A stretch of DNA of 64,000 nucleotides from Loripinus fragilis (Eukaryota > Mollusca > Bivalvia > Lucinida > Lucinidae), in the NCBI GenBank assembly GCA_964019695.1, contig OZ026515.1, positions 140,737,549 through 140,801,548 of the forward strand, given 5' to 3'. The position numbers and the translations under genes are program-made. Positions 32,584 to 44,142 of the stretch are shown in pieces. How positions within the stretch are numbered: the stretch's first letter is position 1; every line of letters begins with the position of its first letter. The notes beneath the pieces were generated by a model that did not search any database, was not told the DNA's origin, and was given only the letters and a program-made list of their open reading frames with translations.

Positions 32584-34436
32584 GGTCGACGCAATTCATC
32601 ATAACAATTCAAAGGGGAATGATGCTGAAAAAGGGAATTTAGTATGAACCTGTTGTTCCCTATAGCGTTTGATATAGTATAATTTATACAAACTATTATG
32701 TTCCTTACTGACTTCGACTTATGCGGATACTTCTAGTCTCCCGGATTCGTACGATCGAGGGAACACTGCAATATAAAAAGTGTTTTAGAAGTTATCGACT
32801 TATAATAGCAGAGCAATAGAGTTTGGAGAATGAAGCACTCTGCGGATCAATTATGTTGCAAAAATCTACAAGCATCTTGCATGATTGATTCGCATCATGT
32901 AAAAGTCGATCTGTGGGATATGCGTAGCACGCATGTTACGCGACAAAAATATTCATTCCAACAATTGGTTAGACATAATTGTAACTCTTGCAGATTCCAA
33001 AACAGACATGTTGTGCACTGTATTGACAGGATCTGCACTGTATGACATGGTCAATGTACAACATAATTACAATTGTTACACAGCATGAAGATACATGTAC
33101 CAACATAAGAAGGCATCTAGCTTTACCATATTCATTTGAGCCTGGATCTTTGCCCAGGCGGATGCAGAATACGATTTGCCATCAAGGCTAATCAAGGCTT
33201 CAAATTACTTTGTGTATGCAGTGAAGACCTTGACGGTGATGTGTGGATGGCTATGCTGAACCGTCAGTAAATTTTCTTTTCATACAGTGGCAAAAATAGA
33301 TAATTATCCCATTTAGCAATCATCATCTAAGTGCGCATTGAAATGCACGCCTGCATCCTCCTGTTTTATTCGGTTTCGTCATTATCCCTCGACGTTAGAC
33401 AAAGCCGACCTTCTCTTTCTTTCGGATGGCCCATTGATTCTGGGCATGATTAGCGCATGTTTACCATGATACCGACCATATGGACAGACTGACCATATAT
33501 TGACGTTTATAGAGAAGGCATGCATGTAGGTGACCTGTCCAGTGCATATCAAACACGAAACTATGTATTTTACCACACGTTTACACTGTTAATATAGTAA
33601 CATGGAAAATGATCTTTGCATTCATTTGCATAGCGAATTAAATATGGTTTGATAACATATTGGTTAATTTTTTTTCTAAGGTAAATGTAGACAATGTTTT
33701 GAACTGGGTGGGGTAAACGTTTACATACATTTTGGCATAGGTTACAATTGTAAATTATAATGTATCATAAATTGGAGCCCCATTGTACATTTAAAATATC
33801 ATAATGACTATACTATTTTTTGAAAAGTTGTCATAGATTTTGTTAGCTTGACCCCCTACCTGCCCATACGCCAGACCCACCTGGAAAATCGCGAGCACTC
33901 TAGGTTCCCATAGGAATACTGGTATGGATCCTCCTCTACCCCTGCATATCAAAAGGTACTCGCCTAGTATTCTCTATTTGTTGTTCGCATAAACCAAAAT
34001 CAGGTTTTCTTGTGACCCTGGATCAACTAAAACTAAAACAGGTTTTCTCATGATTTTGCAGTACATTTAATGTTTTCTTTAAATGACAGCATTATTCATC
34101 AGCTTAGCGTAAAGTGGTGCACTAATTGAGACACGATCTCGTTTGAAAAAAAAAAACAAACAATGTTTACGAGGGGCATTTGGAGAGTTTGTAGCATGGC
34201 ACCATAACTCCATAATGTATTGATAAAATGCTATCAAAATAATGCACTTTTGGAAACACGAATTCAACGCCTGCTTGATTGTTTGATCTTTGTCATAAAA
34301 GTACCTGGCGTGAACGTGCAGCGCATGCTCAAAATGATTAGGTGTTTATCCACTGGTGGAAATTTTTATGCAAAATGTTTGGAAAAATTGAAGGGATATT
34401 GGGGCATGTTTTGATAAATTGTAGATAATTTGCATA
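32584..34436. other. Unassigned DNA
   Basis: No supportable gene. The frame 32830-33045 (+, 71 codons) is Cys/His-rich but shows no spacing of a known zinc finger. The word 'tgggtggggta' at about 33707 recalls satellite S but nothing around it matches. Confidence 0.35.
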
Positions 34437-35365
34437 AATGACCATGGGATAAAATATCTGTGTCTAAGCTTTATTTTGGTGCAAAGTTTAGTAGTCTAAG
34501 ATATATAGTAAATGAGATACGATTGATTTTGTACTACACCCCAAATGTTTTAGAGTTGCATTATGGGTTGCCATGGAAACCATGCATTTTTACAAAGCAC
34601 AAACAGTTTTTATATTTTAATTACACTTTTTTCGCATTTAGGGGTCCCAGTTAAAAATTTGGCATGAATTTAAAATGCCCTAGGAGTGCAAGATAGATCG
34701 TATCTCACCCTCTCACCCGGAATTATAGTAGTACGTGATTTAACCATCATTTTATTAAGTTTTCAGGCATTTTCATGTAGGACCACTGGATGAATGGATT
34801 TTTCAAGTCAGAGCATTGATTATATAAAACATGTACTAATGATAATATTGGAAAGAAATCATCTTATTTGTGTTTTTAATGATTTTCCCTTATTTTCAAC
34901 GTTTTTTTTTATAAATATTCATGGATACTCAAATTATATGCAAATAAGATAATATTGCATATTTGACCATGGAATACAAGGCCTATTTCCTACCTTTAAT
35001 TTAGTGTCATTTTAGTAGTATATGGTAAAAAGCTGCTGAAATATTATTGATTATGTACGTATACCCCCATTCGTGAATTACATTTTAATGTTTCCATAAA
35101 TAATAATGGATATGCAACAAAGAGATAAAAGGCCTATGTCTCAGCTTTAATTTGGTACTAAGTTTAGTAGTCTAGGATAAGCAAACAGCTGAGCTATGTG
35201 TAATTTTGTTGGCATACACCATCCTCGAATCCGCGATTGGTTGCAATGGAAACCATGCATTTTCACATATCCCAAACAGGTTAATTTTTGAAGACGGCCT
35301 TGTTTCACATCTAGGGGCTCTTAATAAACTTGGCACCCATGAAAATTGTCCTATGGGTGCACGGT
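34437..35365 (+). repeat. Three diverged direct copies of a ~250 bp repeat
   Basis: Copies at about 34437-34690, 34965-35100 (partial) and 35115-35365. Shared order: 'gaccatggga', 'gctttaattt(g)gt', 'aagtttagtagtct', 'tggaaaccatgcatttt', 'cacattt..aggggtc/ctc' and 'cctatgggtgca' / 'cctaggagtgca'. The copies differ by many substitutions and the family is not one I can name. Confidence 0.65.
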
Positions 35366-36499
35366 AACCTAATTAGCTCCCAGGCTAATGTATCCTCCCT
35401 TGGTCATGCAAATACTTTTGCATACAATTGTAGGTTGGTATAACATATAACATGTACAAATGGCATGCTTGGACAAGGGGGAAGGCTGTCAAAATGCTTA
35501 ACAACAAATTATTATAAAGTTTGTCAAGTCACTGGTCTTGCACAATATGTTCTTAAAAAGGTTATCCTTTGGAAGTAAATAATTCCATTTAAGTGCCTAG
35601 GGATGATTCATGCAAAGAAACAACATAAATGTGATTTAAACTGTTTATTAGTTTGAAATGAAGGCTTTAGTTTGCCATTTATCTATAAAATGATTAAATC
35701 TTTTGGCCGCAGACCTGTAAATGTAAAACGGACAATTGTTGGCTCAAAATGTAGATAGAAGCTCAAACATATATTTAATAGTAAAAAGTTCCGTGATTGG
35801 CCACTTATAAACAAACGGAAATTAAATCATAAATAACAGACGGAAATATATTTGCTGGAAGTTTTTGAAACAGCATCTCACTGGTTTTGTTGATTCAGTT
35901 TACATTTGTGACCTAGAAAAAAGGACCTTGCATCTTGACATTTTTCAGTGCGATGTTCCTCCCATATAGGGTGCACTTCTGGGACCAAAAGGATGTAAAA
36001 AAAAAGTGCGGTCTCCTTTGTTTATTGAATAATCTGTGTCCAACCTATAATCCTATGATAGGCACACTGGGCTTTAAGAGTTTACTAAAACACTATGCTG
36101 GAGGTCTATCGAAAATCATTTACAGGTGTGTGTCCTTTAACTTTCCAATAGCATGTTTGCTAAAATATCTTATATAACATTGCTTTAAACAGCGTATTTT
36201 TAGTCTACCAACAATTAGCAAATAGTAGTATACATATTTTAATACCTTGAGACTCTCTGAAAATATGAATGATCTCAAATCAGGCACTTTATCAATAAGC
36301 CTGGGATGTTCTAGATCATTATTATTGGTGTTGTACCGTATAGAAAAAGAACCTTCTGCACGTAGTGCTCAAAGCTACGTGCGCGTTTGTAACTACCTTG
36401 TTGGAGCGTTTCCATGGTACGCGCGAAATTGTACCTTTGTGTACCTCTGAATTCATGTAAAGTAGTTAGTCCTTTTCATGTCCAACTTTACTAAGCTTG
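35366..36499. other. Unassigned DNA
   Basis: Contains a short relic of repeat C at about 35540-35575 ('atatgttcttaaaaagg', 'tatcctttggaag'). It also contains a small hairpin at about 36358-36382 ('gcacgtag' ... 'ctacgtgc'). No gene recognised. Confidence 0.35.
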
Positions 36500-36880
36500 A
36501 ATATGTTCTTAAAAAGGGTATCCCTTGGAAGCAAAGACCGCACCAAAGCACTGAAACCAGAGTATACATATTTCCTCGGCCAGACTAGCTAGTTTCTGAG
36601 TGCCATTTAGCTTCATCAGCGACCCTCAAATAGTTTCAAAGTTCCACAATGAAACCCATGATCCCAAAGGACAAGAAAATAAAATTTACACTATAGTGAA
36701 GGGTAGGGAGACGTTCTACCGCCGCCACACAGTCCCAGTCACCAGCTGTAGTGAAGTCAAATATGTTCTTAAAAGGGTATCCCTTGGAAGCAAAGACCGC
36801 ACCAAAGAATTGAAACCGGAGTGTGCATATTTCCTGGGCCAGACTAGCTAGTTTCTGCCATTTAGGCGTCATCAGTGAAT
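36500..36880 (+). repeat. Repeat C, two direct copies
   Basis: 'atgttcttaaaaagggtatc' at about 36502 and again at about 36762 ('atgttcttaaaagggtatcc'). Both continue 'cttggaagcaaagaccgcac', 'ctgaaacc(a/g)gag', 'catatttcct.ggccagact' and 'agctagtttctg'. A third, inverted copy lies at 52010-52205. The frames 36600-36851 (+) and 36636-36899 (-) run through the repeat. Confidence 0.8.
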
Positions 36881-37020
36881 TAAAGTTTATCCTGCTCAAA
36901 ATGTTAAAATGACTAAAACTGTCGGCAAAAATGAAACACCTGAGAGTTTCAAAGCAACAGAATCCTCTAGTCTGTGAATTTAATCCTATGGAAAGAAAAA
37001 TACATTTTAGGGAGAATTGG
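36881..37020. other. Unassigned DNA
   Basis: Nothing recognised; ends at the 5' truncation point of the next A tail. Confidence 0.3.
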
Positions 37021-37567
37021 TGGTTCCGACTTAAAGACTTATCTATTGATGAGATGGTAGGGGCCTGATGCTTTGGCTGTTTGTCTGGCCCGACGGGGCT
37101 TACCTGTTGGATTTCTTTTGCTCCGGTATTCAGTTTTATTTACGTACTGTTGAGTCCTTATCTTTGCTTTATCTCCTTGTTATATCTTGATTTATATGTT
37201 TTTAGGAGACGATGCATTGATAAGTTAGGGGTCTTTCATGCGAGCCAAATATTTATGTGTCTTGATCCACATCTGAATTAAGGGTGAGGTTAAACCGGTT
37301 TAAGCCCTACAGTGAAATATTTTACAGACCGTTCCAAGGCGGTACTTCTTTTGTGGATCTTTTATGTTTTTGTTCTGTCTTGTGTTTGCTATGTCTTTTT
37401 GCGCGTCTGTTTATATGTGCTTTGTTGTCACCTGCTGGGAAAGGGCTGACCTTTTGGCTCTCGTTTGTGGTGTCTAACTGTGAGTTTGTCACTTTCCCAT
37501 TGGTATCCTGGGTCAGGTGTGGTACTTGATTGTATCGATTCCTGATCTTTGCACCCTTTCTTACTTT
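37021..37567 (+). mobile_element. Family A 3' tail, nearly complete
   Basis: Starts at 'ggttccgacttaaagactta', immediately after the point where the reverse transcriptase frame ends in the copy at 43820. It runs through 'gatgcattgataagttaggg', 'cttgatccacatctgaatta', 'gaccgttccaaggcggtac' and 'cacctgctgggaaagggctg' to 'cgattcctgatctttgcacc' and 'cttactttta'. Frames at 37081-37281, 37284-37529 and 37530-37721 are by-products. Confidence 0.88.
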
Positions 37568-37869
37568 TATATTTTGGGGGATTTGGGAAGAAGCTAAATT
37601 ATTTTTAAAGATTTTGGGAGCAAAGGAAAAATACTTTCTGGGAGCTGCGCAATTTTCTTTCAGGGATTTGGGGAGATCAGTGCATTATTTTCAGGAACCA
37701 AGGGACCAAAGACCCCCCTAGGGGCCTTACTTCTTTTGGACACCGAATAAAATGAGCCAGCATATGAATTTTAATTCTTATCGAATTGTCAAGCAGTGAA
37801 AACTCAAGCGAGCAGAAGCTAGTGCATTTGCGCACCTAAATTAGCAAGAAATGATTCATCATGTATTGT

Positions 37870-38395
37870 TTTAACTAGGCCCATCCTGGTTCACCTTTAT
37901 TTCTGACTATCTCTCAGTCGTGTGGACTCTTTTTTGTTTCATCATATTGTGTTAATTTGATTAGATTTTTTCTCTGTGCTGATACATTGCATAAGTTAGG
38001 AAGCCTCTATGCGAGCTATACAATTTTATGTTTTGACAACAAGAAAATCTAGGGCGAAGATTTGCCGCCAGTAAAATGGATTTAAGTCCCCCCCCCACGC
38101 ACACAGTGGCTTAGGCTGCTGTCCGTTAGGCGATGGTCCTGTTAGTGTTGTCCATTCATTGTTTATTGATGCTAGCATTGTTTGAGGGAGCTCTGTGTTT
38201 GATGCGTGTTTTGTTATACAGTACTTAGTGTTCTTTCTAATTTTGCAATCATCTCGATGAAGAAGAGAGAACTGGTTGCCTTGCTTTGATTGTCTTTCGG
38301 ATGCCTTGTGTCTGATGATGCTCTTTGGTTCTTCATCGCGGCGCCGTTGGTAAGTCTGCAGTGTGTGATTGTGGTATTTATTTGATGCTTGGGCC
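37870..38395 (+). mobile_element. Family B 3' tail
   Basis: 'gatacattgcataagttagg', 'ctctatgcgagctatac', 'gggcgaagatttgccgcc', a run of C at 38090-38098, 'cttaggctgctgtccgtta', 'gcaatcatctcgatgaag' and 'ctgcagtgtgtgattgtgg'. The terminal CCTGATC-ACTTACTT part is missing or mutated ('tatttatttgatgct'). The 'gataagttagg' and 'atgcgagc' blocks also match A (37210-37250), showing that the two tails are related. Confidence 0.8.
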
Positions 38396-39036
38396 GTTTT
38401 GATATTAATTAATACCTAAATCAGGTATGCAAGGCTGAAAAGACTGAAATGGGTCTTTACTGATCTCATGTGCCGTGTGTACTTTTTACGGAATCCGGTT
38501 CATATTTATAGAACGTATCGCCGCAAGGCTGTCTTTTTCGAGGAAAGATTGGTTTTCTTATACAACAATTTCGTGTTAAAATCAATTGGAGCAGCGTGCT
38601 ACGTTTAACTCTCTGGACCTCATGTGAAGCATTATTAGACGCTCTCTATCCTGGCAAAAATTGTCTTAATGTCGGATCATTATATATATATTTTTCGTCT
38701 GCTATCGACTTGGTGAGGCAGTTTAACATTTTATGGGAGTTATAATATCGGAAAAAGTATACAATTTGTTCAATGGAGTGACATGTTATAGTTTCTTAGA
38801 GGAATACTTTATCGTCTTTGCTTAATTACAGGAGACACTATAACGACATATAATGGAGTCGTTTGAAATGTTTAAGAAATTGTTCGAAATAGGAACTAGT
38901 AAGTATGATTGTGACGGTGATGTATTTTCTCTTATCACATTAACTCAGAATGCACTTTGGACATGTCCATATCTATTGTTTGAGTTGTTGGGTGGTATTT
39001 TTATTTTTATTCAAATCTTAGCAAAACATTCAATAA
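38396..39036. other. Unassigned DNA
   Basis: No gene or repeat recognised; the frame 38853-39047 has no known motif and runs into the hairpin. Confidence 0.3.
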
Positions 39037-39202
39037 GCAAACAGTAGAGACCCTGATCAGACGCATGCACTGTCCAGGGGTGTAGCTAGCTTAAAGTTCA
39101 ACGTCCGCACTTATGGAACAGGCTAAATGCATGCGAAAAAGGAACATATACAAACAGAGTAGACCTAGATGGCGGCGTCTCATCAGGGTCTACGCTGTTT
39201 GC
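39037..39202. mobile_element. Hairpin MITE family G, copy 1 (long loop)
   Basis: Left arm 'gcaaacagtagagaccctga' then 'tcagacgc' (39037-39064). Right arm 'cgtctcatcagggtctacgc' then 'tgtttgc' (39174-39202). The ~110-base interior includes 'gtagacctagatggcgg', which itself resembles a second right arm. Related to 61109-61175 and 63100-63170. Confidence 0.7.
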
Positions 39203-39961
39203 CCAGATAAACACACTCTTGGTAATGATAGATTATAAAAATGTATATGATCATGCCCTAATTCTCTCAGCAATACATGTAATTGGTGACAAATCATCAC
39301 AGGGCGATACACAAATGCTTTCAAAGATTAAATTGGTTCTACGCACACGTTTTGACACAAACCATCAGAATCCATCAGAATTCATAGAATCTTCCCATAT
39401 TTTTGGTCCAAATGTGTACGCAAATGCGCTTTTGCGTATACGTAGCTACGCTCCTGCTGTTTGTCTCTGTCCCATAAAAGGACGTTAGTCTTATATGAGT
39501 TGATGCTAGAGGTGTGGTGTAAATCATTTCTAATTGGCATTTTTCTTGATCGAACCAACATTATTTCAAGATGTCGTGTCACATCCTATTTACACCTATA
39601 CATTCACAATTGAAATTCCATGTTTTAACGGCTTTGCGACGGTCAATACACTCGTTCTTCCTGACACGTAAGATTATCTGAAATTTAAACCATGATGCGG
39701 ATATTAATGAAAACACACAGCCACGTGTTGAGTGCAAAATAGTGACAAAATATAATGCATTTTTTCGCAAAGTTTGGTGAAAATGTTTTACTTTATGTAA
39801 TAATTGCGATCGAACATAACTTTTCAACGTCCGTTCCCTTGGGAGATGTTGAAAACCTTGGTCTATGCATTCTGTTTTTAGCATCTGCCCTGGGACCTTG
39901 TGAATGTTAATGCACGAAAGAACCGATACATGTAATTGATCCGAATAGTAGTAAGAAAAAG
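39203..39961. other. Unassigned DNA
   Basis: Contains a near-perfect 22-base palindrome at about 39418-39440 ('tacgcaaatgcgcttttgcg'). The overlapping frames 39219-39488 (+), 39382-39582 (-) and 39579-39884 (-) are not recognised. Confidence 0.35.
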
Positions 39962-40465
39962 CTTGCCAAGTGAGTATGAACAGAAACTGTCACAATCACA
40001 TACTACAGACTAACCCATGGCACAGAATACAGACAGTCACACGACTGCTAGACCACAGTCAAAGTATCCCTCAGCAAGCTGATTGCAAATAGGTTACACC
40101 ACAAAACAAGGACCCAATACAAACAACCACACTTAATGGTAGCAACAATTTACATCGGATCATTACCTTAGAGCGGATTGCCGCTGTGGTCTTAAATATG
40201 ACTGGATGGTAAAATCTTCGCCCTATATGCTACTGTTGTTAAAACTCAAAAAAAGTTTCGCTCGTATGGAGGTTCCCTAACTTATGCTATGCATCGTCAC
40301 AGAGACACAATCAATTCTGATTAACATACCATTATGAAACATAGGAAAAGGCTCTTAGCTTACTCAGACAGAGAGAACTAAAGTGGCCCCTAGTTGAGTC
40401 ATGGTAGACCGAGCCAAAACAATGCATTAGGCACCAACCCACCGGTAAATGTCGTCGGTCGCCAT
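39962..40465 (-). mobile_element. Family B 3' tail
   Basis: On the plus strand: 'caagtgagtatgaacag', 'aatcacatactacagacta', 'cacttaatggtagcaac', 'cttagagcggattgccgc', 'aaatcttcgccctatatgc', 'tcgctcgtatggaggttcc', 'acagagacacaatcaatt' and 'gcattaggcaccaaccca'. This covers most of the B tail and is moderately diverged. Truncated just before the reverse transcriptase part. Confidence 0.82.
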
Positions 40466-40844
40466 GACAATGAGGCCTGATCAACAACCGTTCTCAAAGA
40501 ACTTCAGTTCTGACATTTTTTTGTTTTGATAGTAGACTAATTGAACTGTTTCAATGCTGCATGTAGTCCCATAACAGAAGCTACATATTTTCAGTTTATA
40601 TTTATATACAATAGAAAAAAGGTCTGTTTCATTGAAACAACATGCTTCGTGTCCTATATGTACGACATTTGCAAAAATTGTAGAACTGTAGTTTGGTAGT
40701 GTGAACTGGTCAGTCTTTACCTCAGACGGAGCAAACGTCAGATGAGTCTACTTAAGAGCACGAGAAAGGTAAATAAATTATGAAATAAATATATACCATG
40801 ATGAAAAAATATAATATAAAAAGAGCTAAAATGAGCACACACGC

Positions 40845-40930
40845 ACGCACACGCACACTGAGACTCGAACTCGCATTGTTAGACTAAAATTAATGTAGTG
40901 TTGCTTACCTACTGCGCTACAGCAAAAGTT
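40845..40930 (-). mobile_element. tRNA-like piece
   Basis: Minus strand: A box 'TAGCGCAGTAGG', B box 'GAGTTCGAGTCTC'. The middle is AT-rich and does not fold as an anticodon arm. An AC/GC-rich simple stretch ('cacacgcacgcacacgcac') lies beside the 3' end. Probably a SINE head or pseudo-tRNA. Confidence 0.55.
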
Positions 40931-41193
40931 GAATAAAAAGTTGAAAATTACCTAAATTATGTATTATGTCAACACCTATGATATCGCTTTATAACTGTTT
41001 TTACATGTTTCCCCTTTCACGTGCTGTAAATTCGAATCGTCTGATCATTGTATTTGATCTATTGAAAATTATGTTAAAATGGGGTATTTAAAACGTTGCG
41101 CCTTAATATTCCCAGTAAATTGTAAGCGGGAAGACGATGTCAAGTCTTGATCTAGGACGACTATTTGGCCAGTAAATATATCTACGCCCCCGA

Positions 41194-41423
41194 TTACTGT
41201 CCTGCCAGCCAAGAGTGACAGTGGCGTCATGTTTTGTTTACAAAGCTATCAGGGACTTAGAATCGATAGATCACTTGTGTATTAATGCTATCCACAGGAT
41301 AGGATTAATACACATGATCTATTGATTCGCATTAGCTCAAGTGGAGTGTACAAGTTGATGTTTACTTAACAATTGTAAACAAAACACGGCGTCACTGTCA
41401 CTCTTGGCTGGCAAGACAGTAAA
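41194..41423. mobile_element. 230 bp hairpin MITE
   Basis: Left 'ttactgtcctgccagccaag' then 'agtgacagtggcgtcatg' and 'ttttgtttacaa'. Right, reversed: 'ttactgtcttgccagccaag', 'agtgacagtgacgccgtg', 'ttttgtttacaa'. Inner arms 'gatagatcacttgtgtatta' and 'taatacacatgatctattg' also pair. Almost the whole element folds on itself. It abuts a B tail fragment starting at about 41427. Confidence 0.88.
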
Positions 41424-41426
41424 GGA

Positions 41427-41650
41427 GATGATTCTGTTGTCGATTCATTGTTTGTTTTGCTCAATGGTCGTAGATTTTTTTGTTATGCAATATACTGTGT
41501 CCTTTCTGGTTTTAAAAAACACCTTGCAGAGGAAGAGAGACAGCTGTTTGCTTTAATTAAATTGTAGTACTGCTGCTGTGTTCTGTGTGTCTTCCTCGCG
41601 GTGCCATGAGTTGGTCTGTTGTCTGTGATCCTGGTCATTGTGGCATATCA
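41427..41650 (+). mobile_element. Family B tail fragment
   Basis: 'attctgttgtcgattcattg', 'cttgcagaggaagagag', 'cttcctcgcggtgccatg' and 'gttggtctgttgtctgtg' follow B order on the plus strand. The terminus is lost ('gtcattgtggcatat'). Confidence 0.7.
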
Positions 41651-42416
41651 TTGCAAAGTACAATACAACATTTGCCGTCTCCTAAAGTCGCAATTAACGC
41701 TTTAAAAGGTTAAATGTGTTAATTGCGTTTTCCTTTTTCTTAATAAAATGTGCATATTGATAAAGTCACTCTTTGTAAAAGATGTTTGTGGCTTAGAAAA
41801 AATAGCCTCATCATCGAACATGCTCTTTTCATGGTTTTGGCAAGATGTTCTCATTAGCAGTGTGTGAGTGGTAATAAAATTCCATCTTATCTCAGCCAGT
41901 TATGGAGAAAATTTAGATTCTTTAATGCAAAATTTCCCAATTTACTAGAAAAATGGGCTATTGTTCTAAGAGTATTCAATACAGTTTACGATGGGCAATA
42001 AATAATATCAAAATCGATCTACCACTAGTGGTTTGATAACGTTATGAAATGACGCGTCGAGTATATTTGGTAAAATCTTAAAGGTTTCACACCAACTACG
42101 CGATTACAAACTAATTCAAATATCATATGATAAATAGGAACTAACATTCGTGCTCGTGTATTATTAAATGTATTAAACTTTATTAAACTCGTTGCGATCC
42201 TTGCATGTTATCACTTTTCCTCAGCTCGTTTAATAAATTCAATAAAACATAAACACTCATGTACGAATCTCTACGTATGCTTTCTGTGGTAAATAGTACT
42301 TGGGATACATTCTGTAATATTTACATTTGATTATACAATCAATTTACATTAAGTAGTTGATTGCGTCTCTGCAGCCTATCACTTTTAAGCTTTCGAAATT
42401 GAATAACCAGTCTGAC
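41651..42416. other. Mostly unassigned DNA
   Basis: Holds the second copy of a short dispersed repeat at 42222-42286 (see 31328-31395). Otherwise no feature recognised. Confidence 0.35.
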
Positions 42417-42664
42417 GATGCTTCTGTTGTTGTTGATCTATTGCTTAATGTACTTCCCATTGTTTGTGGGAGTTCTGTGTTTGTCTTTGTTTTATTGTGC
42501 ATTATTTTTGTCCATTCTAGTTTTGCAATCATCTTGAAGAGGAAGAGAAAGCTTGTTGCTTTGCTTTTATTGCCTTACAGATGTCTTGTCTGTGGCTCAT
42601 TCTCACGGTGCCGTGGGTTGGTCTGCAGTGTACGATTGTAGTATTTCCTGATCATACTCACTTA
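42417..42664 (+). mobile_element. Family B 3' tail with intact terminus
   Basis: 'gatgcttctgttgttgttga' through 'gcaatcatcttgaagaggaa', 'gcttgttgctttgctttt', 'cacggtgccgtgggttgg' and 'gtagtatttcctgatcatac' to 'tcacttacctttt'. Frames 42357-42641 (+) and 42344-42532 (-) lie in this repeat and are not genes. Confidence 0.85.
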
Positions 42665-42819
42665 CCTTTTGTGTTGTCCAAAGATATTGAGCGTTCTATA
42701 TACAGGTATCATAGATGAGGAATTCTGGCGCCATGGTTATAAGAAGATTGAAGCGAGTTTCAACATCCAATCGATGATATGAATTATGTTATAAATTTAA
42801 AAGAATTGTTGGTTAATAA

Positions 42820-43015
42820 GAACGAATGCAAAGGTCAGGAATCGATACAATCAAATACCACACCTGACCCAGGACGCCATGAGGGAAAGTGACAAAAACA
42901 CAAGAAAACATCACATACAAGAGGGCCAAGATTTCTGCCCTTTCTCAGCAGGTGACCACACGGCTGCAAGGAACAGAAAAGACAGTTCGACAGACAAACA
43001 TAAAACAATCCACAA
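42820..43015 (-). mobile_element. Family A 3' tail
   Basis: Plus-strand reading: 'gcaaaggtcaggaatcgata', 'accacacctgacccagga', 'gagggccaag', 'ccctttctcagcaggtgacc', 'gacaaacataaaac'. The CACTTACTT end is eroded ('aataagaacgaatgca'). It faces the B tail that ends at 42664. Confidence 0.8.
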
Positions 43016-43819
43016 CATTTTAGTCTAACTTAGATTTTTTGCACCAGGTATGTATGGCACTGGCTATTTAAAAGGCATGTATGGCACTAGCTATTTAAAT
43101 ATTCAGCATTTATGCGCATGGCATTTTTTTAGTTCTGACTCGAGTTTTCGTGAGATTCTAGCAATACTGTACCCTAGAAGCATCACTACAGATATTTTGG
43201 CATAGCATAGGTTCCTTAGGCCAAACGCTTTACTGAGCTCAGCTGACCAAAGGCATAACAAAGTTTAACATCCCCTATTCCTTCCTTTTCAATTTCTTTA
43301 AAAATTCTCACGTTACTCATCTGTCACTTCGTCGTATATCTTTTTTAAAGATATGTCTTGTCTAACATTAAGTTGAACACAGATACTCGTAGTTTCGTCG
43401 TTGGATCTTGTCGTAATGTAAAGACTCGATTTTACGATAATCGAAGTCACATCGTGACGTTATAGCCGCTTTTAACGCAAGATATCAGGCTATCGACTTA
43501 GAGATTTTGTTTTCAATGTATGCACAAAAAATGCGAGAATAACGCTTTAGAAAATGACATATTTAGTGGCTGGCTATGTGACTTTCTGTTTTGAAGATTA
43601 AATGCTTCCGACACTGGCCATCAGTGATCATTCGGTTTAAAAGACCTATCAGTAACTTACGGAAATGCTTCTGTACAAGAAGACGCAATTACAAAAATAA
43701 AATGTAGTGTCGTTAAAAAGTTAAAGTCATCTTAAAGGTTGTATGTTTTTATTCGACACGAGTATAAAAGGTCTTATAACTATCAAAAATATGGGTTTAT
43801 CTGTTGTGCTTATTTAGGC
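43016..43819. other. Unassigned DNA
   Basis: Only a small tandem duplication is seen at about 43049-43102 ('gtatgtatggcactggctat' followed by 'gcatgtatggcactagctat'). Confidence 0.35.
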
Positions 43820-44142
43820 AGATGATACAGATTTGATACGATACTATGATTTGATTTCTAAAGTCCAAGTTGGACTTAAATCTCTCTTGCGCCAAGGACT
43901 TTCGGAACCTGATTTCTATGGTGACTTGGTGTATAAATTGAAGAAGATTGTTGCCCCTTATAATTTTTCAGCGCAGTTCATTAAAATAATTTCCCATTAT
44001 AAAAAGATTGGCTATAACATTAATGTATTGCAACAGACTGCGTGCTTGGTAGTCAACCCAATCACGGTTGGCAACTTTGCTTTCCTCTTTAATTGCACGC
44101 CGATGGGTCGGACTTCAGACTCTATGATGGTTCCGACTTAAA
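43820..44142 (+). pseudogene. C-terminal reverse transcriptase fragment, open (family A)
   Basis: The frame starting at 43833 gives 102 residues ending in a natural stop. Blocks: 'YYDLISKVQVGLKSLLRQGL', 'EPDFYGDLVYKLKKIV', 'NFSAQFIKIISHYKKIGYNI', 'CLVVNPITVGNFAFLFNC', 'GRTSDSMMVPT'. It is the best preserved reverse transcriptase C-terminus here and shows where the protein ends. No GIY-YIG motif precedes the stop or follows in the tail. The catalytic part is absent because of 5' truncation, so this Met is not a genuine start. Confidence 0.85.

Noticed and set aside
32830..33045. Cys/His-rich 71-codon frame as a possible zinc finger
   Set aside because: Cys and His spacing fits no family that I know.
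42344..42641. 94-codon hydrophobic frame resembling a membrane peptide
   Set aside because: It is translation of the family B 3' tail; other copies do not keep the frame.
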